Assembly: GCF_026072635.1 (NCBI RefSeq)
Contig: NZ_AP023081.1
Span: 2,192,501-2,256,500 of the forward strand
Origin: Pseudomonas solani
GTDB taxonomy: Bacteria; Pseudomonadota; Gammaproteobacteria; Pseudomonadales; Pseudomonadaceae
DNA length: 64,000 nt
Direction: 5' to 3'
Position 1 is the stretch's first letter. The number at the start of each line of letters is the position of its first letter. Of this stretch, positions 54,163 to 62,951 are shown piece after piece. The notes below the pieces were generated by a model, which ran no database searches, was not told where the DNA came from, and worked only from the letters and a program-made list of their open reading frames with translations. The translations under genes were made by a program, and so were the position numbers.

Positions 54163-54291
54163 CACCAACGGAAAGAAGCTTATGCACTTTTTTCCAGTTT
54201 TCCCCAGCCTGGCTGAAAGCCTCTCAGATCAAGGTCTCCAGCGCTTCCAATGGCACAAAGCCGGCATTTCATGCACAGCTTATCCACAGAT

Positions 54292-55062
54292 TCAGGCTTG
54301 GCTGGAAATGGGCTCTTGCAGCGGCTGCTGCAGGCCTTCGATTTCGCGCTGGGTTTGCTCGACCCAGGCGTGGGCGCGGTCGTTGAGTTCGGCGATGGCG
54401 CGGGGGCCGCTGCCCTCGGCGAACATCAGCGGGCCGATGACCACCTGGATGGTGCCGGGGCGCTTGCTCCAGCCTTCCTTGGGCCAGAAGCTCCCCGCGT
54501 TGTGGGCGATGGGCAGCACCGGCATCCCGGCGTTCACCGCCAGCGCCGTGCCACCCCGGGAGAACTTGCCCATCTGCCCCACCGGCACGCGGGTGCCCTC
54601 GGGGAAGACCAGCACCCAGGCGCCCTGCTTGAGGCGCTCGTCGCCCTGCTTGGCCAGCTGCTTGAGGGCCGCCTTGGGGTTGTTGCGGTCGATGGCGATG
54701 GGCTTGAGCAGCGCCATGGCCCAGCCGAAGAAGGGTACGAACAGCAGCTCGCGCTTCACCACCTGGCTCAGGGGCTCGAAGAAGCCGGAGAGGAAGAAGG
54801 TCTCCCAGGTGCTCTGGTGCTTGGCCAGGATCACGCAGGGCTCTGCAGGGATGTTATCCAGCCCGTGCACTTCATAGCGCACACCGGCCACCGTCTTCGC
54901 CAGCCAGGTGGCGAAGCGGCACCAACGCCAGACGACGAAGCGGTAGCGGGCGCGGAACGGCAGGAAGGGGGCGATGAAGAAGCTCAGCGTGCCCCAGACG
55001 AAGGCGCTGGACGACAGCAGCAGGTAGAAGAAGAAGGTTCTGATTGCCTGCACTGTCGTCAT
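54292..55062 (-). CDS. plsC: 1-acyl-sn-glycerol-3-phosphate acyltransferase
   Basis: A 256-aa membrane acyltransferase making phosphatidic acid from lysophosphatidic acid. TM segments lie at ~5-35. The catalytic His box is KHQSTWETF (HxxxxE) near residue 82, and the substrate motif VFPEGTR is near 155. The ATG at 55062 gives MTTVQAIRTFFFYLLL. It matches PA0005 (lptA/plsC) in position. It lies 13 bp after gmhB and a DnaA 9-mer (54280-54288) follows its stop. Confidence 0.93.
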   Translation of the reverse strand: MTTVQAIRTFFFYLLLSSSAFVWGTLSFFIAPFLPFRARYRFVVWRWCRFATWLAKTVAGVRYEVHGLDNIPAEPCVILAKHQSTWETFFLSGFFEPLSQVVKRELLFVPFFGWAMALLKPIAIDRNNPKAALKQLAKQGDERLKQGAWVLVFPEGTRVPVGQMGKFSRGGTALAVNAGMPVLPIAHNAGSFWPKEGWSKRPGTIQVVIGPLMFAEGSGPRAIAELNDRAHAWVEQTQREIEGLQQPLQEPISSQA

Positions 55063-55075
55063 GGTGTCCTTGGCC

Positions 55076-55606
55076 TTAGTTGAGAAGGTGCGCGGCGATG
55101 GCCGCCAGATCGTCGAATAAAAGCGTATTCCCGGGCAAACCCTTCGCCAGGGTGATCTCGCCCTTGCCGGTCCTAACCAGAACGGGCTGACAATCGACGG
55201 CCTGAGCCGCTTCCAGGTCACCACTGCTGTCGCCAACGAACCACACGCCGACCAGAGGTACGCCGTAGTGCGCGGCGATCTGCTTCAGCATGCCGGGCTT
55301 CGGTTTGCGGCAATCGCAGCCGTCATTCGGGCCGTGGGGGCAATGCACGATCAGCCCCACTTCCCCGCCCTGCTCCGCCACCAGCTCGCGCAGGCGCGCA
55401 TGCATGGCATCGAGGGTTTCCAGGGGGTAGTAGCCGCGGGCGACGCCGGACTGGTTGGTGGCCACGGCCACGGTCCAGCCTGCGCGGGACAGCTGCGCGA
55501 TGGCTTCGATCGAGCCCGGGATGGGGATCCATTCGTCAACGGACTTGATGTACGCGTCGGAGTCTTGGTTGATGACACCGTCGCGATCGAGGATGAGTAG
55601 TTTCAT
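55076..55606 (-). CDS. gmhB: D-glycero-beta-D-manno-heptose-1,7-bisphosphate 7-phosphatase
   Basis: A 176-aa HAD-family phosphatase for the LPS core heptose precursor. HAD motif I is LLILDRDGVIN (residues ~4-14), zinc-site residues are in HCPHGPNDGCDCRKPKPGM, and motif IV is VGDSSGDLEAA. The ATG at 55606 (MKLLILD) is preferred over one two codons upstream. Probably co-transcribed with plsC. Confidence 0.93.
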   Translation of the reverse strand: MKLLILDRDGVINQDSDAYIKSVDEWIPIPGSIEAIAQLSRAGWTVAVATNQSGVARGYYPLETLDAMHARLRELVAEQGGEVGLIVHCPHGPNDGCDCRKPKPGMLKQIAAHYGVPLVGVWFVGDSSGDLEAAQAVDCQPVLVRTGKGEITLAKGLPGNTLLFDDLAAIAAHLLN

Positions 55607-55623
55607 TAACAAGTCTCAAGCGC

Positions 55624-55683
55624 CAAGCCACAAGCTGCAAGCGTGCTCAAGACCAGGTCTTGCCGCTTGCTGCTTGTGGCTTG
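55624..55683. repeat. Long imperfect hairpin between glyS and gmhB
   Basis: Two 20-base arms (55624-55643 and 55664-55683) are inverted with a single mismatch, built from AAGC/GCTT words (CAAGCCACAAGC against GCTTGTGGCTTG). Inside lies a second stem CAAGACC-A-GGTCTTG. The element fills the gap between two same-strand genes and may act as a terminator or mRNA stabiliser. Confidence 0.8.
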
Positions 55684-55690
55684 CAACTGC

Positions 55691-57745
55691 TTAGCCCAAT
55701 ACCGAGATATCGGCGACGCCAAGGAACAGGCCGCGCAGCTTCGCCAGCAGGGCGTAGCGGTTGGCGCGGACGGCAGCGTCTTCGGCGTTGACCAGCACCG
55801 CTTCGAAGAAGGCGTCGACCGGCTCGCGCAGGCTTGCCAGATGGGCCAGGGCTTCGCTGTAGCAGCGTGCGGCGGCCATGGGCTGTACCGCGCGCTCGGC
55901 GGCCGCTACGGCCTCGGCAAGGGCCTTCTCGGCGGCTTCCTGCAGCAGGGTCGCATCGACGCTCTCCGGCACGGCGCTTTCGGCCTTGCCCAGCAGGTTG
56001 GAAACCCGCTTGTTGGCAGCGGCCAGGGCGGCGGCTTCCGGCAGCTTGCGGAAGGCCTGCACAGCCTGCACACGCTGGTCGAAGTCCAGGGCCGAGGTGG
56101 GCTGCAGTGCACGCACCGAGAGGTACACGGCAACGTCCACGCCTTCGTCTTCATAGCGCGCGCGCAGGCGGTCGAAGATGAAGTCCTGCACCTGTGCGGA
56201 CAGGCCTTCGGCCTTCACCTTGGCGCCGTACTGGGCGATGGCGAAGTCCACGGCACCGGCGAGGTCCAGGTCGAGTTGCTTCTCGATGAGGATGCGCAGC
56301 ACGCCCAGTGCCTGGCGACGCAGGGCGAAGGGGTCCTTGCTGCCGGTGGGCAGCATGCCGATGCCGAAGATCCCCACGAGGGTATCCAGCTTGTCAGCCA
56401 CTGCCACGGCTGCACCGGTCAGGGTCTGCGGCAGTTCGGCGCCGGCACCGCGCGGCATGTACTGCTCGTTCAGGGCCTGGGCGACGTCTTCCGCTTCACC
56501 GTCGTTCTTGGCGTAGTAGTAGCCGGCGATGCCTTGCATCTCCGGGAACTCGCCGACCATCTCGGTGGCCAGGTCGCACTTGGCGAGGATGCCGGCGCGG
56601 GCGGCTTTCACCGGGTCGGCGCCAACCTGCTCGGCGACGTAGGCGGCCAGGGCGGAAATGCGCTCGGCCTTCTCGAACACGGTGCCGAGCTGGGCCTGGA
56701 ACACCACGTTCTTCAGGCGCTCGTTGAAGGTTTCCAGCTTCTGCTTCTTGTCCTGCTTGAAGAAGAATTCGGCGTCGGTGAGGCGCGGGCGTACCACTTT
56801 CTCGTTGCCCGAGACGATCTGCACCGGGTCCTTGCTCTCGACGTTGGCCACGGTGATGAAGCGCGGCAGCAGCTTGCCGTTGGCATCCAGCAGGCAGAAG
56901 TACTTCTGGTTGTCCTGCATGGTGGTGATCAGCGCTTCCTGCGGCACCTCGAGGAAGCGTTCCTCGAAGGAGCACACCAGGGGTACCGGCCACTCCACCA
57001 GCGCGGTGACTTCGTCCAGCAGGTCGGCAGGCACCACGGCACTGCCCTTCTGCTCGGCGGCCAGCTCGGCGACGCGGCGGGAGATGATCTCGCGGCGCTC
57101 GGCGAAGTCGGCCAGCACGTGGGCGGCGCGCAGGTCGTCCAGGTAGCTGGCGGGGCTGCCGATGCGGACGTGTTCAGGGTGGTGGAAGCGATGGCCACGG
57201 GTTTCGCGGCCGGACTTCTGGGCGAGGATCTCGCAGTCGACCACCTCGTCGCCGAAGAGCATCACCAGCCACTGGGTGGGGCGCACGAACTCTTCACGAC
57301 GTGCCGCCCAGCGCATGCGCTTGGGAATCGGCAGGGCGGCCAGGGAGGCTTCGACGATGCCGGCCAGCAGGCCGGCGGCGGCCTGGCCGGGGATGGTCTG
57401 GCTGAACTTCAGCTTGGGGCCGCTCTTGTCGATCTGCTCGAGGTCGACGCCGCACTTCTTGGCGAAGCCGAGGGCGGCCTGGGTCGGGTTGCCGGCGGCA
57501 TCGAAGGCGGCCTGCAGCGGCGGGCCGTCGAGGTTGACGCTGCGGTCGGGCTGCTGGGTGGCCAGCTGCTCGATCTGCACCGCCAGGCGACGCGGGGCGG
57601 CGTAGACGCGGGCGGCGCCGTGGCTCAGGCCGGCGTTCTTGAGGCCGCCGAGGATGCCGGCGAGGAAGGCGTCACCGAGGGTTTTGAGGGCCTTGGGTGG
57701 CAGCTCTTCGGTGCCCAGTTCGACGAGGAAATCTTGTGCACTCAT
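55691..57745 (-). CDS. glyS: Glycyl-tRNA synthetase beta subunit
   Basis: The 684-aa beta subunit of the bacterial alpha2beta2 enzyme. It begins MSAQDFLVELGTEELPPKAL and has GVEWPVPL-like (here LVEWPVPLVCSFEERFL) and YYAKNDGEAEDVAQALNEQY conserved segments. The C-terminal anticodon-binding-like domain spans ~570-680. Its start overlaps the glyQ stop by 4 bp. Confidence 0.98.
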   Translation of the reverse strand: MSAQDFLVELGTEELPPKALKTLGDAFLAGILGGLKNAGLSHGAARVYAAPRRLAVQIEQLATQQPDRSVNLDGPPLQAAFDAAGNPTQAALGFAKKCGVDLEQIDKSGPKLKFSQTIPGQAAAGLLAGIVEASLAALPIPKRMRWAARREEFVRPTQWLVMLFGDEVVDCEILAQKSGRETRGHRFHHPEHVRIGSPASYLDDLRAAHVLADFAERREIISRRVAELAAEQKGSAVVPADLLDEVTALVEWPVPLVCSFEERFLEVPQEALITTMQDNQKYFCLLDANGKLLPRFITVANVESKDPVQIVSGNEKVVRPRLTDAEFFFKQDKKQKLETFNERLKNVVFQAQLGTVFEKAERISALAAYVAEQVGADPVKAARAGILAKCDLATEMVGEFPEMQGIAGYYYAKNDGEAEDVAQALNEQYMPRGAGAELPQTLTGAAVAVADKLDTLVGIFGIGMLPTGSKDPFALRRQALGVLRILIEKQLDLDLAGAVDFAIAQYGAKVKAEGLSAQVQDFIFDRLRARYEDEGVDVAVYLSVRALQPTSALDFDQRVQAVQAFRKLPEAAALAAANKRVSNLLGKAESAVPESVDATLLQEAAEKALAEAVAAAERAVQPMAAARCYSEALAHLASLREPVDAFFEAVLVNAEDAAVRANRYALLAKLRGLFLGVADISVLG

Positions 57746-58689
57746 TCTGCCGCCTCCAGCTTGGCCAGTACTTCGTCACGCAGTTCGGGGGTGGCCATGG
57801 GGAAGCCCAGGCGCGCGCGCGCCTGCAGGTAGCTCTGGGCCACGGCGCGGGCCAGGGTGCGCACACGCAGGATGTAACGCTGGCGCTCGGTCACCGAGAT
57901 GGCGCGGCGGGCATCCAGCAGGTTGAAGGTGTGGGAGGCCTTGAGGACCATCTCGTAGGTCGGCAGCGGCAGCTGCAGCTCGATCAGGCGGTTGGCCTCG
58001 CTCTCGTAGAAGTCGAACAGCTCGAACAGCTTCGGCACGTTGGCGTGCTCGAAGTTGAAGGTCGACTGCTCCACCTCGTTCTGGTGGAACACATCGCCAT
58101 AGGTGACCACGCCGAAGGGGCCGTCGGTCCACACCAGGTCATAGACCGAGTCCACGCCCTGCAGGTACATGGCCAGGCGTTCCAGGCCGTAGGTGATCTC
58201 GCCGGTCACCGGGTAGCACTCGATGCCGCCGACCTGCTGGAAGTAGGTGAACTGAGTCACTTCCATGCCGTTCAGCCAGATTTCCCAGCCCAGGCCCCAG
58301 GCGCCGAGCGTTGGGGATTCCCAGTTGTCCTCGACGAAGCGGATGTCGTGAACCAGCGGATCGATGCCGATGCGCTTGAGCGAACCCAGGTACAGCTCCT
58401 GGAAGTTCTCCGGGTTGGGCTTGAGGACCACCTGGAACTGGTAGTAGTGCTGCAGGCGGTTGGGGTTCTCGCCGTAGCGACCGTCAGTGGGGCGACGGCT
58501 GGGCTGCACATAGGCAGCGTTCCAGGTTTCCGGGCCGATGGCCCGCAGGAAGGTAGCGGTGTGGAAGGTGCCGGCGCCAACTTCCATATCGTAGGGCTGC
58601 AGCACCACGCAACCCTGCTCCGCCCAGTACTGCTGGAGGACGAGGATCAGGTCTTGGAAGGTGCGCACGGCAGGCGTAGTCTGGCTCAC
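57742..58689 (-). CDS. glyQ: Glycyl-tRNA synthetase alpha subunit
   Basis: A 315-aa catalytic subunit, nearly identical in reading to P. aeruginosa GlyQ: DLILVLQQYWAEQGCVVLQP, QPSRRPTDGRYGENPNRL and LGWEIWLNGMEVTQFTYFQQ. The start is GTG at 58689 (MSQTTPAVRTF), giving the standard length. It is divergent from tag. Confidence 0.98.
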   Translation of the reverse strand: MSQTTPAVRTFQDLILVLQQYWAEQGCVVLQPYDMEVGAGTFHTATFLRAIGPETWNAAYVQPSRRPTDGRYGENPNRLQHYYQFQVVLKPNPENFQELYLGSLKRIGIDPLVHDIRFVEDNWESPTLGAWGLGWEIWLNGMEVTQFTYFQQVGGIECYPVTGEITYGLERLAMYLQGVDSVYDLVWTDGPFGVVTYGDVFHQNEVEQSTFNFEHANVPKLFELFDFYESEANRLIELQLPLPTYEMVLKASHTFNLLDARRAISVTERQRYILRVRTLARAVAQSYLQARARLGFPMATPELRDEVLAKLEAAE

Positions 58690-58897
58690 GAAATTTACCT
58701 GTGCTGAGGCTGCGACAAAGCCGGGGAGTATACCCGATCGAATCCCGCCGAACCCAGCAGCCACAGGCGTCTCGCTGATTTCCCCAGAGGCGGCCCGCCT
58801 CTCCTTCCGGCGGTCGGTTTACGGCCATCCCGTTACTGGTTTTTTATACAGCTCGATGCGTATAGTGCGTCTTTTCCCGTTCCAGGAAGGACCCCCC

Positions 58898-59449
58898 ATG
58901 CCCCGCTGCTTCTGGTGCAACGACGACCCGCTCTACATCGACTACCACGACACCGAATGGGGCGTGCCCCAGCGTGACCCGCAGGGGCTCTTCGAGATGC
59001 TGCTGCTGGAAGGCTTCCAGGCCGGGCTGTCGTGGATCACCGTGCTGAGGAAGCGCGAGCGCTACCGCGAGGTGATGTTCGGCTTCGACGCCCAGCGCCT
59101 GGCGCGCATGAGCGACGAGGAGATCGAGGAACGCATGCAGGACCCGGGCATCATCCGCAACCTCGCCAAGCTAAAGGCCGCGCGGCAGAACGCCCAGGCC
59201 TGGCTGCGCCTGGAAGACCCGGTGAAGCTGCTCTGGTCCTTCGTCGGCGGGGTGCCGCGCATCAATCACTTCGTCGGGCGTGGCGAGGTGCCGGCGGTCA
59301 CGCCCGAGGCCGAAGCCATGAGCAAGGCGCTCAAGAAGGCCGGCTTCACCTTCGTCGGCCCGACCATCTGCTATGCCTTCATGCAGGCCTGCGGCATGGT
59401 CATGGACCACACCACCGACTGCGATCGCTACTCGGCGCTGAAGGGCTGA
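58898..59449 (+). CDS. tag: DNA-3-methyladenine glycosylase I
   Basis: A 183-aa base-excision enzyme removing 3-methyladenine. The zinc ligands are visible as Cys4 and His17 at the N-terminus (MPRCFWC, YHDTEWG) and His171/Cys175 in DHTTDC near the end. ATG 58898 follows CCAGGAAGGA. It matches PA0010 in context. Confidence 0.95.
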   Translation: MPRCFWCNDDPLYIDYHDTEWGVPQRDPQGLFEMLLLEGFQAGLSWITVLRKRERYREVMFGFDAQRLARMSDEEIEERMQDPGIIRNLAKLKAARQNAQAWLRLEDPVKLLWSFVGGVPRINHFVGRGEVPAVTPEAEAMSKALKKAGFTFVGPTICYAFMQACGMVMDHTTDCDRYSALKG

Positions 59450-59531
59450 AGTCTCCGTCGAGACCAATTGGTCATCGACGCTGGCGCGCGGCTGGTTAGA
59501 ATACGCGCCTCGTCGATTGCTGGAGTTGCCC

Positions 59532-60419
59532 GTGGAGAAGTTCAAAGGCGCGCTGGTCGTGGGATTCCTGCGGCTCTTCGCTCTCCTGCCCTGGGGCGTG
59601 GTCCAGCGCCTGGGCGCCGCCATCGGCTGGCTGATGTGGCGCCTGCCCAACCGCTCGCGCGAGGTGGTGCGCATCAACCTGTCCAAGTGCTTCCCCGAGT
59701 TGAACGCGGCCGAGCTGAACGAGCGCACCCGCCTGAGCCTGATGGACATCGGCCGCACCCTGACCGAGAGCGCCTGCGCCTGGATCTGGCCGGCGCAGAA
59801 ATCCATCGGCCTGGTGCGCGAGGTGGAGGGCCTGGACGTGCTGCAGGAGGCGCTGGCCAGCGGCAAGGGCGTGGTGGGCATCACCAGCCACCTTGGCAAC
59901 TGGGAAGTGCTCAACCACTTCTATTGCGACCAGTGCAAACCGATCATCTTCTACCGCCCGCCGAAGCTGAAGGCGGTGGACGAGCTGCTGCGCAAGCAGC
60001 GCGTGCAGCTGGGCAACCGTGTGGCCCCTTCCACCCGTGAAGGCATCCTCAGTGTCATCAAGGAAGTGCGCAAGGGCGGTGCCGTGGGCATTCCGGCCGA
60101 CCCCGAGCCGAGCCTTTCCAGCGGCCTGTTCGTTCCCTTCCTGGGCACCACCGCGCTGACCAGCAAGTTCGTCCACGGCATGCTTTCCGGCGGCAAGGCC
60201 CGCGGGGTGTTCCTGCATGCGCTGCGCCTGCCCGATGGCTCCGGCTTCAAGGTGATCCTCGAGGCCGCGCCCGAGGCCATGTACAGCGAGGACGTCGAGA
60301 CCTCGGTCGCCGCGATGAGCGCTGTGGTCGAGCGCTACGTGCGCACCTACCCGACCCAGTACATGTGGAGCATGAAGCGCTTCAAGAAGCGCCCCGAAGG
60401 GGAGAAACGCTGGTATTGA
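59532..60419 (+). CDS. Lipid A biosynthesis lauroyl/myristoyl acyltransferase (LpxL/HtrB family)
   Basis: A 295-aa inner-membrane late acyltransferase adding a secondary acyl chain to lipid A. The N-terminal TM anchor is FLRLFALLPWGVVQRL, and the catalytic HX4E box is SHLGNWE near residue 122. RRNxS-like IPADPEPSLSSG and FVPFLG follow. The start is GTG 59532 (MEKFKGALVVG), with GGAG 6 bases upstream. The homologue is PA0011; which acyl chain and position cannot be told from sequence. Confidence 0.92.
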   Translation: MEKFKGALVVGFLRLFALLPWGVVQRLGAAIGWLMWRLPNRSREVVRINLSKCFPELNAAELNERTRLSLMDIGRTLTESACAWIWPAQKSIGLVREVEGLDVLQEALASGKGVVGITSHLGNWEVLNHFYCDQCKPIIFYRPPKLKAVDELLRKQRVQLGNRVAPSTREGILSVIKEVRKGGAVGIPADPEPSLSSGLFVPFLGTTALTSKFVHGMLSGGKARGVFLHALRLPDGSGFKVILEAAPEAMYSEDVETSVAAMSAVVERYVRTYPTQYMWSMKRFKKRPEGEKRWY

Positions 60420-60441
60420 GGCGCCTTATGGCGCCTTTTTT
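60420..60441 (+). terminator. Terminator after the lipid A acyltransferase gene
   Basis: GGCGCC-TTAT-GGCGCC stem followed by six T, immediately after the stop codon. Confidence 0.85.
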
Positions 60442-60502
60442 CCGTCGCCGCTGTGATTTAGGCTATTAACGGCACACCAAGGCTGAGGATGGCGAACAGA
60501 CG

Positions 60503-60766
60503 ATGTCGAACCAGCGGCAGTACCCGCGCACTCCGATGAAGTGCCGGATCAAGATCAGTCACGAAAGCTTCGGCGAAATACTCGCCCAGACCCGCGACCT
60601 CTCCGATGGTGGTGTCTACGTGCGCCACCCCGATCTCGTCGCCCTGCCCCTGGGCACCATCGTCACCGGCCAGGTCCAGGACCTGCCCTTCGAGGCGCCG
60701 GTCTTGCAGATGGAGATCATGCGCGCGGATGTCGAAGGCGTCGGCCTGCGCTTCATCGATCGCTGA
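60503..60766 (+). CDS. Single-domain PilZ c-di-GMP-binding protein
   Basis: An 87-aa PilZ protein. The c-di-GMP motifs are complete: RQYPRTP (RxxxR) at residues ~5-11 and DLSDGG (DxSxxG) near 33. It has no other domain, so it is an adaptor-type receptor. Homologue PA0012 lies in the same position. A membrane cyclase is encoded at 5420-6958, but there is no evidence that the two work together. Confidence 0.93.
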   Translation: MSNQRQYPRTPMKCRIKISHESFGEILAQTRDLSDGGVYVRHPDLVALPLGTIVTGQVQDLPFEAPVLQMEIMRADVEGVGLRFIDR

Positions 60767-60767
60767 C

Positions 60768-61196
60768 TCAGCCGTCGCCCTCGGCGCCCATCAGCACCAG
60801 GGATTCGCAGCCTTCACGGCGACAACCCCAGCGGTATTCCTCCCGGGTCGGCCCGTCACCGCGCCAGGTGGTGGCCGTGGCCGCCGCGTTGATGCGGAAG
60901 TTCCACACCTGGCCACGCCCGTCATGCACCCGGCCCTCGATGCTGCAGGGCAGCCAGGCGAACTGGTGATGCAGGACCACGCCATCGAGCAGCTCGCCAA
61001 GGGTGAAGAAACGCTCGACCTGGGCCTTCGACATCGACCAGCCCGCGCAGGCTTCGGCCGTGGCCCTGTCGGTGTTGGTCACGCCTTCGAACAGCGGGCG
61101 CGAGGCTTCGAGCAGGGTATAGGGCCCATTGGGCTCGGCGGCGCCGGCCGGCAGCGCCAGGGTCGTGGCCAGCGCGAAGGGCACGAGGCGGCTCAT
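60768..61196 (-). CDS. Secreted conserved hypothetical protein (PA0013-like)
   Basis: A 142-aa protein with a signal peptide (MSRLVPFALATTLALPAGA) and conserved Cys residues (EACAGW, LPCSIEG, WGCRREGC) suggesting disulfides in the periplasm. The ATG at 61196 is preferred over a TTG at 61208, which would overlap the preceding stop. Function unknown. It is convergent with and 1 bp from the PilZ gene. Confidence 0.8.
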   Translation of the reverse strand: MSRLVPFALATTLALPAGAAEPNGPYTLLEASRPLFEGVTNTDRATAEACAGWSMSKAQVERFFTLGELLDGVVLHHQFAWLPCSIEGRVHDGRGQVWNFRINAAATATTWRGDGPTREEYRWGCRREGCESLVLMGAEGDG

Positions 61197-61204
61197 GGCG
61201 GCGC

Positions 61205-61525
61205 TCAACGGGGCGCTGCCTGGCGGTCGAGACGCTTGAGGAACACCGTCATCTCCTTCTCCGCCTGCTTGTCGCCCTGGGCCTGGGCCGCTTGCAGTCC
61301 CTGGGTCCAGGCCTGACGTGCCCCCTCGTCGTCCCCTGCCTGTTGCAGGGCCTTGCCGAGCAGCTTCCAGGCCGCCGAGTACTTGGCGTCGAAGGCCACG
61401 CAGGCCTTCAGGTGCTCGGCGGCCCGGGCAGCGTCGCCCTGGTCGAGGTAGCCCTTGCCGAGGCCGAAGCGCAGCAGCGAATTGTCGTTGCCCTTGGCGA
61501 GCATCCTCTCCAGTCCTTCGAGCAT
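61205..61525 (-). CDS. TPR-repeat protein (PA0015-like)
   Basis: A 106-aa soluble protein made of two to three tetratricopeptide repeats (SLLRFGLGKGYLDQGDAARAAEHLK, then SAAWKLLGKALQQAGDDEGARQAW). No signal peptide. TPR units mediate protein-protein contacts; the partner is unknown. It lies 41 bp after trkA and 8 bp before the secreted-protein gene, likely one transcript. Confidence 0.85.
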   Translation of the reverse strand: MLEGLERMLAKGNDNSLLRFGLGKGYLDQGDAARAAEHLKACVAFDAKYSAAWKLLGKALQQAGDDEGARQAWTQGLQAAQAQGDKQAEKEMTVFLKRLDRQAAPR

Positions 61526-61566
61526 TGCGCCTCCTCCCTTGTTCGTGCGGCTTTTTCTGTGCGCCT

Positions 61567-62940
61567 TTAGAAGAACGTCAGCCCGACCTGGAACAGGCGC
61601 TCGGCATCACGGATGTACTTCTTGTCGACGAGGAACAGGATCACGTGGTCGCCGGACTCGATCACCGTGTCGTCGTGGGCGATCAGCACCTCGTCGTTGC
61701 GGATGATGGCGCCGATGGTGGTGCCCGGCGGCAGGGCGATGTCCTCGATCATGCGGCCCACCACCTTGCTCGACTTGGCGTCGCCGTGGGCGATGGCCTC
61801 GATGGCTTCCGCCGCGCCCCGGCGCAGGGAGTGCACGCTGACGATGTCGCCGCGGCGCACGTGGGTCAGCAGGGTGCCGATGGTGGCCAGCTGCGGGCTG
61901 ATGGCGATGTCGATATCGCCGCCCTGCACCAGGTCGACGTAGGCGGGGTTGTTGATGATGGTCATCACCTTGCGCGCGCCCAGGCGCTTGGCCAGCAGCG
62001 AGGACATGATGTTGGCCTCGTCGTCGTTGGTCAGCGCCAGGAAGATGTCGGCATCGTTAATGTTCTCTTCCACCAGCAGGTCGCGGTCGGAGGCGCTGCC
62101 CTGCAGCACCACGGTGCTGTCGAGGGTGTCGGAGAGGTAGCGGCAGCGGGCCGGGTTCATCTCGATGATCTTCACCTGGTAGCGGCTCTCGATGGCCTCC
62201 GCCAGGCGCTCGCCGATGTGGCCGCCACCGGCGATGACCACCCGCTTGTAGCTGTCCTCGAGGCGGCGCATCTCGCTCATCACGGCGCGGATGTGCGCCT
62301 TGGCGGCGATGAAGAAGACCTCGTCGTCGGCCTCGATCACCGTATCGCCCTGGGGCGTGATCGGCCGGTTGCGGCGGAAGATCGCGGCAACGCGGGTGTC
62401 GACGTTGGGCATGTGCTGGCGCAGCTGGCGCAGCTCCTGGCCTACCAGCGGGCCGCCGTAGTAGGCCTTGACGCCCACCAGTTGGGCCTTGCCCTCGGCG
62501 AAGTCGATCACCTGCAGCGCGCCGGGGTATTCGATCAGGCGCTTGATGTAGTTGGTCACCACCTGCTCGGGGCTGATCAGCACGTCCACCGGAATGGCTT
62601 CGTTGTCGAACAGGCCGGCGCGGGTCAGGTAGGCCGCTTCGCGCACGCGGGCGATCTTGGTCGGGGTATGGAACAGGGTGTAGGCGACCTGGCAGGCCAC
62701 CATGTTGACCTCGTCGCTGTTGGTCACTGCCACCAGCATGTCGGCGTCGTCGGCACCGGCCTGGCGCAGCACGGTGGGGAAGGAGCCGCGCCCCTGCACG
62801 GTGCGGATGTCGAGGCGGTCGCCGAGGTCGCGCAGGCGCTCAGCGTCGGTGTCCACCACCGTGATGTCGTTGGCTTCGCCGGAGAGGTGCTCGGCGAGGG
62901 TGCCGCCGACCTGTCCCGCACCGAGGATGATGATCTTCAC
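61567..62940 (-). CDS. trkA: Trk system potassium uptake regulator TrkA
   Basis: A 457-aa peripheral protein binding NAD(H)/ATP and gating TrkH/TrkG. There are two RCK units, each with a Rossmann start (IILGAGQVGGTLAEHL at ~3 and VVIAGGGHIGERLAEAI at ~233) and a TrkA_C domain. The length is normal. It lies 11 bp after rsmB, the conserved fmt-rsmB-trkA order. Confidence 0.97.
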   Translation of the reverse strand: MKIIILGAGQVGGTLAEHLSGEANDITVVDTDAERLRDLGDRLDIRTVQGRGSFPTVLRQAGADDADMLVAVTNSDEVNMVACQVAYTLFHTPTKIARVREAAYLTRAGLFDNEAIPVDVLISPEQVVTNYIKRLIEYPGALQVIDFAEGKAQLVGVKAYYGGPLVGQELRQLRQHMPNVDTRVAAIFRRNRPITPQGDTVIEADDEVFFIAAKAHIRAVMSEMRRLEDSYKRVVIAGGGHIGERLAEAIESRYQVKIIEMNPARCRYLSDTLDSTVVLQGSASDRDLLVEENINDADIFLALTNDDEANIMSSLLAKRLGARKVMTIINNPAYVDLVQGGDIDIAISPQLATIGTLLTHVRRGDIVSVHSLRRGAAEAIEAIAHGDAKSSKVVGRMIEDIALPPGTTIGAIIRNDEVLIAHDDTVIESGDHVILFLVDKKYIRDAERLFQVGLTFF

Positions 62941-62951
62941 TGATCGCTCCG

